NCBI GenBank assembly: GCA_020543525.1
Contig: JAHYIO010000031.1
Coordinates: forward strand, 2,232,001 to 2,296,000
Length of the DNA: 64,000 nucleotides
Direction of reading: 5' to 3'
Source of the DNA: Coriolopsis trogii
Lineage: Eukaryota; Basidiomycota; Agaricomycetes; Polyporales; Polyporaceae
Within the stretch, counting starts at the first letter, position 1. Every line of letters begins with the position of its first letter. Position numbers and translations under genes: made by a program. The notes beneath the pieces are model-generated. The model had not been told where the DNA came from and searched no databases. It saw nothing but the letters and a program-made list of their open reading frames with translations. Of the stretch, positions 31,373 through 43,305 are shown piece by piece.

Positions 31373-32440
31373 ATGACCCGCGGACGACGAAAGGACATGA
31401 CCATCCCGCCCTCCCGCGCGCTTCTCCAACAGCGTGATTACCGGGCTCGCAAGGCACAATACCTAGCAGACCTCGAGCAGCGCGTCAAGAAAGCAGAGGA
31501 CGAGAACGTCATGCTCCGCAAAGAGGTCGACGCTCTCCAGGCCAAACTGAAAGCCGCCGTCCCTCCTCAGGCGCAATCCCCATACGGCCCCGAAGTGGTA
31601 TGTGTCACAGCCCTATCTCATGCTCGCCCTCCGATCCCCGAGAGTGAGCCTGAGAGAGAGCGCGCCCATCTATCCTTTTGCTCTCTTCCAATTGACCATT
31701 GACCAATTTCTCCCACACAGGCCGCAGCCTCCTCCGACCTCATGCACCACCTCACCGTCGCCGCCGCCTCCATCACGCGTTTCCAGCAGCTGGCGTTCTA
31801 CCCTGGCCCGTCGAGCTCCGGCCCCGGCCCCGCGCCCCACGTCAACCGCACCCCAATCACGCTCGCGACACCCACGTACACTCCATCCCCGGGAGCGCCG
31901 CCACACGCCCACAAGCTCAGCGTCTCGCCGCGGATCGAGCTCCCCCCACTCGCCCTCTCGCCGCCCTCTCGCTATCATACGACGTCTGCGAACGCCGACC
32001 GAGACCGGGAGCGCGACCATCGGTCGTCGTACCGCGAGCCGCTCCCGACAGTATACCCACACCGATCGCTGCCCAACACCGTCATGGGCCCAGCACCACA
32101 CGCTCCCCCCTCTCGTTCTGATTCGCAACCGCACCCGCACTCGCATACGCACACGCACACGCATACGAACCGATACCCCGCCCCGAGCGACCCGGATTGT
32201 TGCGGGGGCTATGTCGACTGCCGGGGGCTCGTCGAAGACGAAGACGAGGAGGATGAGGAGGTCGACGAGATGGAAGACGATGACGAGCACGACGAGGACA
32301 ACATGGACATGGACACAGACGGGCGCGCCGACAGCCGCTTGCGGTCAAGGTTCACGCAGCGCACGTCTGACGTGAGATCCACGACGTCGTCCTCGGGCCC
32401 GGAAGACGGCCAGAGTTCTCATGCGGCGAGCACGAGATGA
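31373..32440 (+). CDS. bZIP transcription factor
   Basis: Exon 1 (ATG 31373) encodes 'MTRGRRKDMTIPPSRALLQQ' followed by 'RDYRARKAQYLADLEQRVKK' and 'AEDENVMLRKEVDALQAKL', which is a basic region plus a leucine-type zipper. The usual NxxAAxxxR/NxxAQRxFR core is altered to SRALLQQRDYR, as in some basidiomycete Yap-like factors. An intron (GTATGT...ACACAG) leads into 'HHLTVAAASITRFQQLAFYP'. A long Pro/Ser/His-rich region follows with a short His-Thr repeat, then a Cys pair ('DPDCCGGYVDCRG') and a strongly Glu/Asp-rich tract that could be an activation domain. The stop is TGA 32440. Target genes are unknown. Confidence 0.82.
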
Positions 32441-33179
32441 CTCGCCGCCTCCGTCTCCACGCTTCCCTTCTCTCGCCTCTCCATCTCTGCGATTGTTATG
32501 CCACCGCCAGGGCCGCCTGCGCCCACGAACCCACGATGGTATGTCTGCCCACCCAATGCCCGAGATCGAACGAGGAGAGAGCTGACTGTCGCCGGCAGAT
32601 CATGTTTCGAACCCCCCCCCCCCCAACCTATGTGCTATGACCGGTTCTTTGTCGGACGCTGTCCCCCTTGTCACACTGCCCTTGCTACATTGCTTTGCTG
32701 CCCGCGCTCGTGCTTACGTGCATCATGATGTGCTCCTACCATTACTACAGTATATTGCCCGCCCGCTCCGCATCCGTACCATGTATCTCCTAATCGCATT
32801 TGTACAACACACGCCATCTCAGTTGCTATAGGATAACGGAATGATCAACACGCACGACCGACGGTGGTGTCTCCTATGATTGTTACCAGAGACAGGCACT
32901 CGGACTTTACGACTTCTACATTCGTTCCGTGTCTTCGAAAAAGAGCGCGCGCCCGCAGAGGCTCGGCTTGAACACGATGTATGCACAATGTGACTGTTGA
33001 TTGTTGATCAAGACAATCAATGATGGTTCTGCGAGTGAGTATACGCTACGTCTGCCCCTCATGCTATGCCCTCCAAGGGAAGCAAGGGCGGCGTTACGTA
33101 TCTCTTCTCCCCCACTCTCCCCGGGGCCCCGGCTCCAATCGTCAACGAACGGCCGCAACTTGGAACGACTGCGACGGGT
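32441..33179. other. Convergent 3' intergenic region
   Basis: About 740 bases lie between the bZIP stop and the stop of the DUF6924-like gene. The stretch contains a run of ten C near 32611, part of a likely 3' untranslated region. No gene is seen. Confidence 0.45.
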
Positions 33180-34380
33180 TTAGGTCACCGGTTCCACGGC
33201 TTCCTTCATGTTCCGCACCCGCTCAGCGTAATCCCACCTGTCCAGGCCGCCAAAGTCGATGGTCATCGCCCCCGATGCCAAGTTCACCTGGAGCTCGCAG
33301 ATGTGGCTCACACGCGCACGCCAGCTGTCGGCACTGGCGACCCGGAGACGCGCACGCGCGCGCGGGGATGCACGATCGCGAGCGGGGTATTACAAGGCAG
33401 GCGGCCGACGGTCCAACAGTTGAACGGAATCCGGATGCAGGGCCACATGTCATCGTCAATGCATTGCGCGGGAGGCGGCAACCAGGCATCGGCATCGGCA
33501 TCGGGCATCGGGCATCGGGCGAACAGATCACACAGAACGCAGAACGCAGAAAAAAGAACAGACAGAAAGCAGAGAACGCGAACGTCAGCGACCAGCATCT
33601 GAGCTCTCGGATGTGATGAACGGATACTGACGTCGCCGTGCCGTACATCGCCGCGCCCTTCTGGCTCACGAGCCGTGCGCACTGGTCCTCGTTCGACTTG
33701 GCGTCGTAGATCCACACCGTCTTGCCCGTGTACACCTCCTGCCAGCCGTCGTGGTCGACGAGCCGGTTCGGGGGCCGGATACGCTTCGTGCCCGGCGGGG
33801 GCACGGGCGCGCGCCGCACGTCGACGTCGTTCAGGAGCCGGAGCGCGGCCAGGTTCGAGATGCCCGGAAGTTTTCCTGCCCAGGGTGCTGACATGCGTCC
33901 GGGCTCGGTTTCGGTTGGGGTTGCATTGACGATATGGATTATCGGAGACGGGCCGCCGCCCGCGTCGTCCTCGTCAATGTCAATGTCGTGTTCGTCTTCT
34001 GCGTCTCCGTCCGCGTCTCGGTCGTCTTCGCCACCCATCGCCGAGTCGCCCTGAGCATCGGTTGAATATGATGATGATACGGCTGGTGCTGGTGCTGCGC
34101 CTTGGGCGGCGGATGAGGCTGTCGATGAGGTCTCTCCGACTGGCGCTTCTGCTTCCATCTCGACGTTCTCGTCGTCAACGGGCGTCGCCTCGGATGCGAA
34201 CTCTGCTTCGGCGTCCTGCAGCCGTTTATAGAAGGCTTGCCAGGCATCCTCGTTCGAGTAGTCGGCGCGGAGGAGGACTCCGATCCCCGGTGCACCGTCG
34301 GAGATGGCGTCCAGCGGATCGTCATCCGTGCTGAAGTCTGCATCTTCTACGCTCTCAGCGGAAGGCGCATTTTGACTGAT
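33180..34380 (-). CDS. DUF6924-like conserved protein (5' exon not resolved)
   Basis: The main exon reads '...DAISDGAPGIGVLLRADYSN', 'EDAWQAFYKRLQDAEAEF', an acidic Ala-rich insert, 'PSPIIHIVNATPTETEPGRM', 'GKTVWIYDAKSNEDQCARLV' and 'SQKGAAMYGTA'. An intron with good borders (GTCAGT at 33631, CAG ending at 33334, 298 nt) joins 'TADSWRARVSHICELQVNLA', 'SGAMTIDFGGLDRWDYAERV' and the stop TAA 33180-33182. The RxDYSxxxAW start and the late 'qxNLxxxxmxiDFxxxd' block resemble the DUF6924 family. Its function is unknown. The first exon with the ATG lies upstream of the acceptor at 34381-34384 and I could not fix it. Confidence 0.62.
33485..33519 (+). repeat. Short GGCATC-type tandem repeat in an intron
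   Basis: Five to six imperfect copies of GGCATC/GGGCATC lie inside the long intron of the DUF6924-like gene. It is a simple repeat of no evident function. Confidence 0.7.
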
Positions 34381-34384
34381 CTGG

Positions 34385-35916
34385 ATTAGGTACGGGCGTG
34401 AGTATCATTACATGGATTGTTAGATTGGAGAGCGCCCTGTGTTATAGAAGGGTGAATGTGTCATCTGTGGGCACAGCCAGGATAAATGGGGATCCGCATG
34501 AGGCCTTCTGCGTCGACAGCGCACGACAGGCAAGGTTACGTGTGACCCTCTTTCAAACCTCAACAACACCGCCTGGTTCTTCTTGATCGCCTCAGGGCAG
34601 TACAGAGTCATTGACAGGAGCCAAAAGGACGCCCTATTCTTGTGCTTCTGCACCCGTGAAGCCATTGTAAAGCCTCGTCGACAACACGGTATCAGCCCGC
34701 AGGACATGACAAGGTGAAACTCTTTTCTCATGACGCCTGTGTTCAAATACTGTCATCACTCGTTCGAGTTGAATTGAGCAGTCGTCTCGAGGTAAGCAAG
34801 CCAGCAGAGTTGCATAGTCTGTGCCTGAGCTCTGGTCAGATGTATGACGTCGGTGCAGATGAGCGGGTGATGGTTAACGTATGAACTCCAGTTGCGGTGA
34901 GCTCTGCCTGCTACACATCATTGATCTCTGCGATCACACAGATGGAAGGTAGAATGGGAGTTGGCAGCGGTAGCTCGCGAAAGACCATCCAACAGGGATA
35001 GAACACATGTGGTGGCTATTTCATGGCATGCTCCGAACGAGTTCAGTCAAGGTCTCGGGCGGCGGCAGCGACGTGATGATGACTGATGCGATTGTGACAG
35101 ATGCAAGATGGACAGTTAACATGCCGCTCACCGAAGCAAGATAGGACGCCTTCTCCTCAGACGAGAGACTCCAAAACATTTCGGCCACTCTCAGCCGCCA
35201 CTTACGGCGTCCTTCACCGGGATAGCGCGCCTTGATGGACGGATAGTGTTTCTGGACATACGCGCCGTTAGCGCGACGGCCAGTGTCCAGGAGGTGGGTT
35301 GCTGACCGTCAAGAAGAGGGCAAGACCTTCAGAGCGAGGAGGGTCCATGGCGGAAGCAGATAGTAGGAAGGTGGGCGGGCGTGGGCGGCAAAATGCATGA
35401 TGCCCGCGCCGCTCGGCCATACCCGGTCTGCCTTGCCCAGGGGTCATGAGCTCCTCCGCTGTTCCGGGATAGGCAGTCACAGTGATCCAAACACGACTCG
35501 CTTCAGTCTATTCCTCCGTCCGTCGGCCACCACCACCTCAGGCATAAAACACATCCCACACGTCGCAATGACATCGTCGTCAGGACATCGGGTGTTCTCG
35601 ACGTCTGTGGCAGGTATGTACTATCAGAAACGTTGACCTCGCCTCGTGCGCCAAGTACATCCTCGTCCCCAAAGAGTCGACGACTAGATGGCGGTCCGAG
35701 TGTTGTCCGTCGGCAAGCGCGATGGAGCGCACGAGTTTGGGCAAGCGTGGACAAGACGGGTCACGACTTGCTCAGATCGTCGCCTCCGTGTGCGGGGAAA
35801 CGTTCAACGCTGATGGTGCCCGGTCCGCTCGAGTAAGTATCCCCAGATCACGCGGGGTACGCGGGGAACCAGGTCATCAATGCGCAGGTTGCATGGGGCC
35901 CCACTCCCGCGGAAGG
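34385..35916. other. Intergenic region between two divergent genes
   Basis: About 1.5 kb. It should contain the missing first exon of the DUF6924-like gene; a minus-strand candidate is near 34560-34660 with 'CPEAIKKNQAVLLR' and a GTTTGA donor. Otherwise I see only short ORFs without motifs. Confidence 0.4.
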
Positions 35917-35923
35917 TATATAG
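35917..35923 (+). promoter_or_regulatory. TATA box of the MFS transporter gene
   Basis: TATATAG lies 95 bases upstream of the MFS start codon, followed by a pyrimidine-rich stretch. This is consistent with a core promoter. Confidence 0.45.
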
Positions 35924-36011
35924 TTCAACTTGTGCGAATTTGTCTTATCGTGTGGTTCCGTGCCTTGCCCACCGTCTTCGCTGTCTCTCCACGCCCACTC
36001 GCCATCTCGCC

Positions 36012-38211
36012 ATGGCGCAAGGAGTCACCGGTCAGTCCTCAGACGTCCAAATCATCTTCGAGCTCGAGCTGAGATCCGCCGCGTTCTCCAGGTAGTGATC
36101 TGACACGCAGAGAGTGGTTGTTTGCGTTCTCTTTGGTGACCTCGCTATTCTTCACCTGGGGATTTGCTTATGGCGTACGGTCAAGTCTCACGTACCCCAC
36201 CTGCACTCCCATGGCTCACTCCGTCTGCGACAGTTGCTCGATGTCCTCAACGCACACTTTCAAACCATCTTTGGCATCGGCAAGACGCAGAGCACGCTCC
36301 TGCAACTGGCCTACTTCGTGAGTCGGGATCACCCTGGTCGCCCCAAACGTATCTGATCATTGATGATACGTACGCACAATCCCCACAGGGTGCCTACCTC
36401 GTCTTCGCCCCGTTCGCGAGTCTCTTCGTAAGTGGTGCAACCTTCGAACCCTATCCGCAAGCCATCTAACCGCTCCGCGTCACAAAGATGGAGAAATATG
36501 GTTACAAGGTGAGCACGCTCCGACCCGTCTACCTTGTCGGCCGTGCTCAAGCAGCCGACGTCATCGTTGTCAGAAAGGCATCCATTTAGGTCTCACCCTC
36601 TACTCGCTTGGTACGTTCAGTTTCCCACCGGCACAACGCCACCGTCTCTCAATCATGATCTCAGGTGCCATCTTCTTCTGGCCCTCGGCCAAATTCGCAA
36701 AGTACGGCGGCTTTGTGGGTTGCACATTCGTTATCGGTGAGACCCTTCCAATTCCTGTTACAGGGACGATTGCTCACCTTGCTTTGCGACAGGATGCGGC
36801 TTGTGCTGTCTGGAAGTCGCGGCAAACTCTTACATCTCTGTCCTGGGAACCCCCAAGTATGCTGCGGCACGTTTGAACTTTAGTCAAGGTTTCCAGGGCG
36901 TCGCGTCGTTTGCTGGCCCCATGATCGCCTCGCGGTGGTTCTTCCAGGGCGAGAATGCAACCTCACTTGACACCGTACAATGGTCGGCCTTTCACATTCC
37001 GATACGTTGTGGGTGGCACTGACAGCCGTCCCAGGGTCTACCTTGCCGTTGCCGGGCTCGGCCTGGTCCTGAATATCCTCTTCTAGTGAGTTTATTCAGA
37101 CAGAGTCCTCTCTGCAGATCCTGAACGAATTTCACAATGCACAGCTTCTGCAAGCTTCCCGAAATTACTCAGGATGCTCTGGCGGAAGAGATGCACCAGG
37201 CAGGAATGGAAGACGACTCAAAACCATTCCGCAAACAATACCATTGTATCTTTGGCTTGGTTGCGCAGACTGCATACGTCGGCGCACAAGTGGCAGTAGC
37301 AGCGCTCGCAGTCAACTATCTCACGGAACAAGGTGTCGGAATCAGCAAACCGTTTGCGAGCCAGTTGTTCTCCTACTGCCAGATCACCTTCACGGTTGGC
37401 CGGTATGTTTATACTTGCATCTCCATCACCAGAGTAGCTCTTGATATCTTTGTATGCAGCTTTATTGGCGTTGTCCTCCTGAAGTGGATCGATCCCGCCC
37501 TCTTGCTCAGCGGCTACTCTATTGCTTGCATGACATTCGCCCTCGGAGTCACTTATGGCCCAGGGCGCTCAGGTGTTGGATGCCTGTTCGCCCTGTTCTT
37601 CTTTGAGTCCATCTGCTACCCGGTATGCGGTTTTCCCGAGCGTACCACTATCAACAATGACGCTAATCTCCGCGCTCCCCCCTCTCGTTAGGTCATATTC
37701 ACCCTCGGCACTAAGAACCTGGGCAGACACACAAAGCGCGGCTCCGGCTTGATCGTTATGGTACGTATAAAGCCGCCATAGCCGGTTCACGCCGTATCTT
37801 CGATCGTAACTGACAAACTCTATTAGGGTGTTGGAGGAGGGGCCTGGTGGCCGCCAATGGCGGGTGCTATCGCCGACCACATCTCGACGGCACAGTCATA
37901 TGTCATTCCCTTTGCCGGATACACCATTATGGCCGTGTATGCGATGTACGTACCTTGCCTTCCACTTCTCCCATACCCCTCCCACTTTCTTATACTTCTC
38001 CCGGCCGGTTCTAACGATGATGTGCGACTTCTCGCTCGACAGCGGCATGACTGTCTCCCAAGCACGGCACGGCGGCTTCCGTATCCGCACGGTCGACGAA
38101 ATCGCCCAGAAGCGCGAGCAGCTGCAAGCGAGAGAGCCGAGTGCAGTCAAGAGGGAGTCAGACTCCGACATCGACAAGAAGGGAAGCTCGGAGTTTGTCG
38201 AAGCTGTTTGA
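36012..38211 (+). CDS. FucP-like major facilitator sugar transporter
   Basis: At least eight exons join into a 12-helix MFS protein of the fucose/glucose/galactose:H+ symporter (FucP) type. Blocks in order: 'LFAFSLVTSLFFTWGFAYG' (TM1), 'LLDVLNAHFQTIFGIGKTQS' (the classical FucP loop), 'GAYLVFAPFASLF', 'MEKYGYKKGIHLGLTLYSLG', 'FVIGCGLCCLEVAANSYIS', 'RLNFSQGFQGVASFAGPMI', a cytosolic loop, 'VAQTAYVGAQVAVAALAVNY', 'LFALFFFESICYPVIFTL', 'TKRGSGLIVMGVGGGAWWPP' and a hydrophilic tail to TGA 38209-38211. All introns checked are GT..AG. The gene should import a hexose or fucose-type sugar at the plasma membrane; exact specificity is not readable. Confidence 0.88.
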
Positions 38212-38669
38212 GTTCCAGCTCGCATTTGGCGTCCCTGTTCGATCTGCGTTGTGCCTCTGCGTGACTCGTTTCGTGCCTTTGTGAACCTTAGCTCACCTCC
38301 GGCATTACTGTACAACTCCGGTGATAAGGATAGGACTAGATAGACGGGCGTGTCGTCGCTCTTCTCTCACCCCTACACATTGTATTATAGTCCTCATACG
38401 CATATCGCTTGCTTCTCTCACGCGGACGTACGCCCCATCCAACCTGGACTCACGAAGAAATCAGATTGGCGCGAACTCCCTTTAGTGAGTTATTGTGGGT
38501 GACAGCGCCCGTTTCAATGATTGCTCCAGCACCGCCGCAAGGAGCTCCGCTCGCGCCCATCCTATTCAATAATACCAAGAAGGCCCACGGTGCTATGTAG
38601 CGAGGCGCACAATGTAATTCAGATAGATACTCGTTCCCCTCCGACCCGACCGGCAGCACCGAAAGCTAA
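38212..38669. other. Convergent 3' intergenic region
   Basis: This 458-base gap lies between the MFS stop and the nucleoside hydrolase stop. Nothing beyond likely 3' untranslated sequence is seen. Confidence 0.5.
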
Positions 38670-40724
38670 TCACGTATAAACTCCCCACACACGCTCGAGA
38701 AGCAGCTTCACGAGCGCCGCCGAGCCAGGTGTCTCTGTGACGCAGAGCACGCCGCCCGGGGCCTTGTATTGAGTCGCAGCACCGGCAGATTCGGGCAGCT
38801 GCTCGTTGACAGCACCGGTGGTATCATGAAAGTGACTGTCACGGCGGGGAGGTTCCTCGATTTCGACCTGGGCGGGGACGGCGGTCGACTCGTACGCGCC
38901 GGCGTGGTGAAAGTGGTGCCGCTCGAGCTCTGCTTGGACCTCTGCCCGGTTCGCGCCCGGCGCGTAGGCGCTCTCGTCCTCTCGCCGGTCGACGACGAGC
39001 ATGCCGCGCGTCAGCTCGCCTACGCTGTGGTCGAGGTATGTGGCAGTTTGGACGGCGGGCGGTTCGGGTTCGGGTTTAGACGTGAGGGAGAGAAGGAGGG
39101 TCAGCGTGACATCGCGTGAAGGGATGGGCAAGTGCCTGATGTCGAGTGTGAATTGCAGGAGATGTTCGTTTGGGAACGTATGACGTTAGTCCGAGTCAAG
39201 GACGGACTGCTGCACCGGGCTTCCATGACCATGATCAAACAATAACCCTCTGCCCCTTTGTTCTTCCGCACGTGTATCAGAAGGACAGATAGGACTGCGT
39301 CCACTCACCGTTCGATATCGAACTTCCGCCTCGTCATCTTCCATCCCTCCTTGAGCGTCAAGGACACGGTCGCCGTCTCTCCTGCGTCTTCGATCCTCTC
39401 TCCACCTTGTTTCACCTCAAGTGGAGGGTTATCGAGCGCACACCACACGGCGGCGATGTCGTGCAGCTCCATCGCGTCCTTGCCGAAGGCGACCATCACC
39501 TCCCGTGTGCGCTCGAGGAACGCACTCGTGAAATGCACGAGCGGCGGTTTGCAGTCCGCGCGCGAAGGGGCCGCTGTAGACTCGAACGACGGGTCGACGG
39601 CGGCCTTGTAGTATGGGAACGAAAGCTCGTGTGGGGTGGTTATGTCCAGCGGCAGGAGGAGGAAACGATCGAGCGGGAGGCCGTGCTCTGGGTCACTCGG
39701 CGTCAGGAGTTCTTTGACCGCGTACGGGTCGGCAAAGAAGTTGACTGTAGAGAAATGGTCAGCCGAGGGTACGTGCATAGGCCTAAAGAGGACTTCAAAC
39801 GCTTGCATTCGGCGACGGGACTCGTGTTCCCTGGCACATCGAGGGCACCCCCCATACAGACCACACGCCCGATGCGGTCCCGAACAGCTGTGCGATCGGC
39901 ACGGACGATTTTTGCAAGGTTTGTGAGTGGCCCCAGGGCGAGGTAGGTGATGCTTCGTGCTGGCTCTGAGCGGATTAGCTCCAGTGCGACGTCGACACCT
40001 GCCTGCCTCGCGAGCCGCAATTGTGGGTGATTGAAAGGAGCGTCATCGTCTACGTTCAAGTCGGGATGGCGTTCCGTGATGCCAGCTAAGCCATCCCTGG
40101 AAGATGTGGCGGGACAACGTCAGTAATACCAGGAAGACTGTTCATGTAGCCGTCGGTACCTTCCGTGGAAGTACTGTGCGCTGTGCAGTTCACCTTCCAG
40201 CGGTCCATCCTCACCAACGGCCAGTATTGTTTTCCGGGCCTGCGCAAAGTTCGGGAAACGCGACACATCCTCGGGATACTGCTCGAAGTGTCGAGCCAGT
40301 ATCTGGTATATTTTGAGTATATTCACACTTGCGGGGAACTTAGCGGCTAACTCCTGTTGTTTATCTGCGATCGAAAGCACTCACAAGGAAGATCGTACAT
40401 CGGTGTTGCCTGGCTCATTGGAGGTGTCAATACGAGTTCAATTGCAATTGTGCAAGACGCATACTCACCAAACGAAATGATTATGGCTAAGACCTCGAGC
40501 TCGGGGCTCGCAAGCGCAAGCAGTCTGGAAACAATGACGCTGGGTCAGCCAACAGCCCTCCATGGCTAGTAGAAAGCGACAGACAATGCCAACGTGTCAT
40601 CTACTCCGGGATCGGTATCGACTAAGTCCAAAACATCGTCAGACTCTTCTGCAGAGCGCTAGATTTATGCCAATACTGGACGCTTACTGATCACAGGTAT
40701 TTTCGCTGAGGGATTTTGGGACAT
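38670..40724 (-). CDS. Inosine/uridine-preferring nucleoside hydrolase
   Basis: The enzyme cleaves the N-glycosidic bond of nucleosides for purine/pyrimidine salvage. Exon 1 (ATG 40724, 'MSQNPSAKIPVI') is joined by an intron that ends TTAG to complete the Ca-binding 'DTDPGVDD' motif. Next come 'LLLALASPELEVLAIIISFG', 'KQQELAAKFPASVNILKIYQ', 'ARSITYLALGPLTNLAKIV', 'VVCMGGALDVPGNTSPVAE', 'NFFADPYAVKELL' and the late 'DAMELHDIAAVWCALDN' block with the catalytic His. The C-terminal quarter is a longer, less conserved extension ending at 38670. All active-site segments of the family are present. It is divergent from RACK1 and separated from it by about 870 bp. Confidence 0.92.
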
Positions 40725-41595
40725 GGTTCACAGGGTCGAACAGACAAGGGCGACGTGCTTGAACTTGTGCTCTGCGTTTGAGGCTCAATGTGTGAGGTAG
40801 GGCGTGACTAATAGTAAGGGCGAGATACAAAGGCCTTATCGCGTCGTTATCGCGATACACACATAGTACTGGATAGATAGCACGTGGTGAACAACCAAGA
40901 TTAAGCCTTCCCGAAAGTACAGTAGCATAAAACGTCGTCAGGAGTATACCAACACAACTAGGTTCGATGCAGGACATGTATTGTGTTTATTGTTACTAGT
41001 GCAGACGCTTTGCCTAAAGAAACAAACTCGTAAGCTGCATAGTTCGGTGAACGATCGGCAGTGCTACAAGGTAATCAGAAAACAATGTAGTATTCTCATC
41101 GGGCTACACCCATCAAGGATAGAACAATAACATAGACATCATATTCGGAAGGGAGAAAGCATATGGAACAATAATACTCACAAGGGACGTCGCGGAGAAA
41201 TGGCCTGAATCGCACCGCGTTAAGTTAGGATGCACATGCTCGAGCGCGAGGTGACTGGCCATGGCGGCACGGTGTATAATAGTATGCCCGTGATTGAAAA
41301 GGTACACCTAGTCACGACGTTTGCGAATGGGAGTCATAGGTCGGTCGTTGTGATGCAAGACTCATTAATCGCTAAGTTGAGTTGCAGTTACTGAACATAA
41401 GTCTGACATAAGTACATATGATGGTACCTCGAGCGCCACGCTTCCCGGAGAAGCGCTCACTAGAGCTATACAGTACCAGTCACAGTGGCTGTCACACCTC
41501 CCGAGAGCACGCTCCTCGACAAGGCAAGCACACAAAATAGCGACGAGCTCGACATCGACGCCCGACACCGACGCTAACGGCCCTTATACGACGCC
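40725..41595. other. Divergent intergenic region, nucleoside hydrolase / RACK1
   Basis: This holds the promoters of two divergent genes. It is AT-richer than the coding sequence. Short ORFs only; no RNA gene recognised. Confidence 0.5.
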
Positions 41596-42926
41596 ATGGA
41601 ATCCCTCCGTTACCTCGGCTCTATGGCCGGCCACAAGGGCTGGGTCACCGCCATCGCGACCTCCTCAGAAAACCCCGACATGATCCTCACGGCTTCCCGA
41701 GGTATGTACGTCTTTCAATTCACGTTCCTGTGCGCTGCAGAACGTAACAGCTCATTCGTAAAGACGTACTGACGTATTGGCTTCTGTCTAGACAAGACTA
41801 TCATTGTCTGGCAGCTCACGCGCGACGAGGATCAGTACGGTTACCCTAAGCGTATCCTCCATGGCCACAACCATTTCGTTTCGGATGTCGTCATCTCTTC
41901 TGACGGCCAGTTCGCCCTCTCCTCCTCATGGGACCACACTCTGCGCTTGTGGGACCTTAACACTGGCAACACTACTCGTCGCTTTGTCGGCCACACCTCC
42001 GATGTCCTCTCCGTCAGCTTCTCTGCTGACAACCGGCAAATTGTTTCTGGCTCGCGCGACAGGACAATTAAGCTCTGGAACACCCTCGGTGAATGCAAAT
42101 ATGACATCAAGGATGATGGTCACACCGAGTGGTGAGTGGTTACCCTGTGAACGCGAAGGACCCTCCATGAACGCCTCTGCATAGGGTATCATGCGTGCGC
42201 TTCAGCCCGAACGTCTTGAACCCCGTTATCGTTTCGTGCGGTTGGGACAAGGTGGTAAAGGTATGTTTCTGCTTTCCTACCGGTCATTACATTGCCTTCG
42301 GCCCTTCGTGCCTGGTATGATGTTAGAATAAATATTTGCTACTTCAGAGGGCTCACACCCTATGAGACTACATTAAATCACCAAGATCTCTGACCACCAC
42401 ATTCTTCGTGTCGTCGTAATTGATCTATATGTTCGTGCTCGCTCACTATCATCTTCTACAGGTCTGGGAGCTCTCCAAGTTCAAGCTCAAGACCAACCAC
42501 TACGGCCACACCGGCTACATCAACACCATCTCTGTCTCGCCGGACGGTTCGCTCGCGGCGTCTGGTGGCAAGGATGGCATCACCATGCTCTGGGACCTCA
42601 ACGAGGGCAAGCACCTGTACTCGCTTGAGGCCGGCGATGTTGTCAACGCTCTTGTCTTCTCCCCCAACCGTTACTGGCTCTGCGCAGCGACCGCGTCGTG
42701 CATCAAGATCTTCGACCTTGAGAGCAAGTATGTATATGTCTTGATAGGCGACAATTAATGTGCTAACATACACCGGCTTAGGTCGATTGTCGACGAGCTC
42801 AAGCCTGACTTCGCCACCAACCAGCGCGAGCCTGAGTGTGTATCGATTGCCTGGTCCGCTGACGGTCAGACTCTCTTCGGTGGTTTCACGGATGACCTTG
42901 TCCGGGTGTGGACCGTCGTCTCATAA
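41596..42926 (+). CDS. ASC1: RACK1/Asc1-Cpc2 ribosomal WD40 protein
   Basis: This is a seven-bladed WD40 protein bound to the 40S ribosomal head, acting in translation control and signalling. ATG 41596 gives '[20 protein letters not shown]' and '[13 protein letters not shown]', then after introns '[20 protein letters not shown]', '[20 protein letters not shown]', '[20 protein letters not shown]', '[17 protein letters not shown]', '[13 protein letters not shown]', '[20 protein letters not shown]', '[20 protein letters not shown]' and '...VRVWTVVS', with TAA at 42924-42926. Every blade is present and conserved. The fourth intron (42261-42461) is 201 nt, longer than the others, and carries a U24 snoRNA. 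Confidence 0.97.
42313..42397 (+). ncRNA. snR24: C/D box snoRNA U24 (snR24) in a RACK1 intron
   Basis: Inside the fourth RACK1 intron there is a box C (AUGAUGU, 42317-42323), a box D (CUGA, 42390-42393), a D'-like CAGA at 42345-42348 and a C'-like AUGAGA at 42362-42367, with a short GGU/ACC terminal stem. The guide before D' (AUAUUUGCUACUU) and the guide before D (AUCACCAAGAUCU) match U24, which directs 2'-O-methylation of the large-subunit rRNA. In budding yeast U24 also lies in an intron of ASC1, the RACK1 gene, so both sequence and host gene agree. The match to U24 is from memory, not from a search. Confidence 0.9.
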
Positions 42927-43305
42927 GCCATCATCATCCCCTCATCTACCTCGCACTCTATTATACTCGAGAAAAGTGCACGGCGCACTGCTAGTGGGGC
43001 AGGCGGGCGGCAGTCGGCGGGACGATTGTATGTACACTTGGCGGGATGTGTGTCTTTTTCACGCTTTACTGCATGTAGCCTCAAAATCTAAGCTCTGCTT
43101 TGCACATCGCATACCCACATGTCTTGATGGCCATACACACGGATCCGGATTAGGTGTCGCAACGATGCTGCTGGTTAAATGCAACAGAAAGGTGTCACAC
43201 AATATTGCGGGTGCTACTTGTGTTCACACGTAGGCGGGCCAAGGATATAGCGGCTCACTGCCTAATTGTTTCCTCCCAAGGTACTCGCTCAATGTCCATA
43301 ATCGC
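42927..43305. other. Convergent 3' intergenic region
   Basis: This 379-base gap lies between the RACK1 stop and the end of the SDR pseudogene. No feature is seen beyond 3' untranslated sequence. Confidence 0.5.

Noticed and set aside
31670..32290. 206-codon minus-strand ORF under the bZIP gene
   Set aside because: Shadow of the repeat-rich bZIP exon; its Arg/Val repeats mirror the plus-strand His/Thr and acidic tracts.
39407..39946. 179-codon plus-strand ORF across the nucleoside hydrolase
   Set aside because: Antisense shadow of conserved hydrolase exons.
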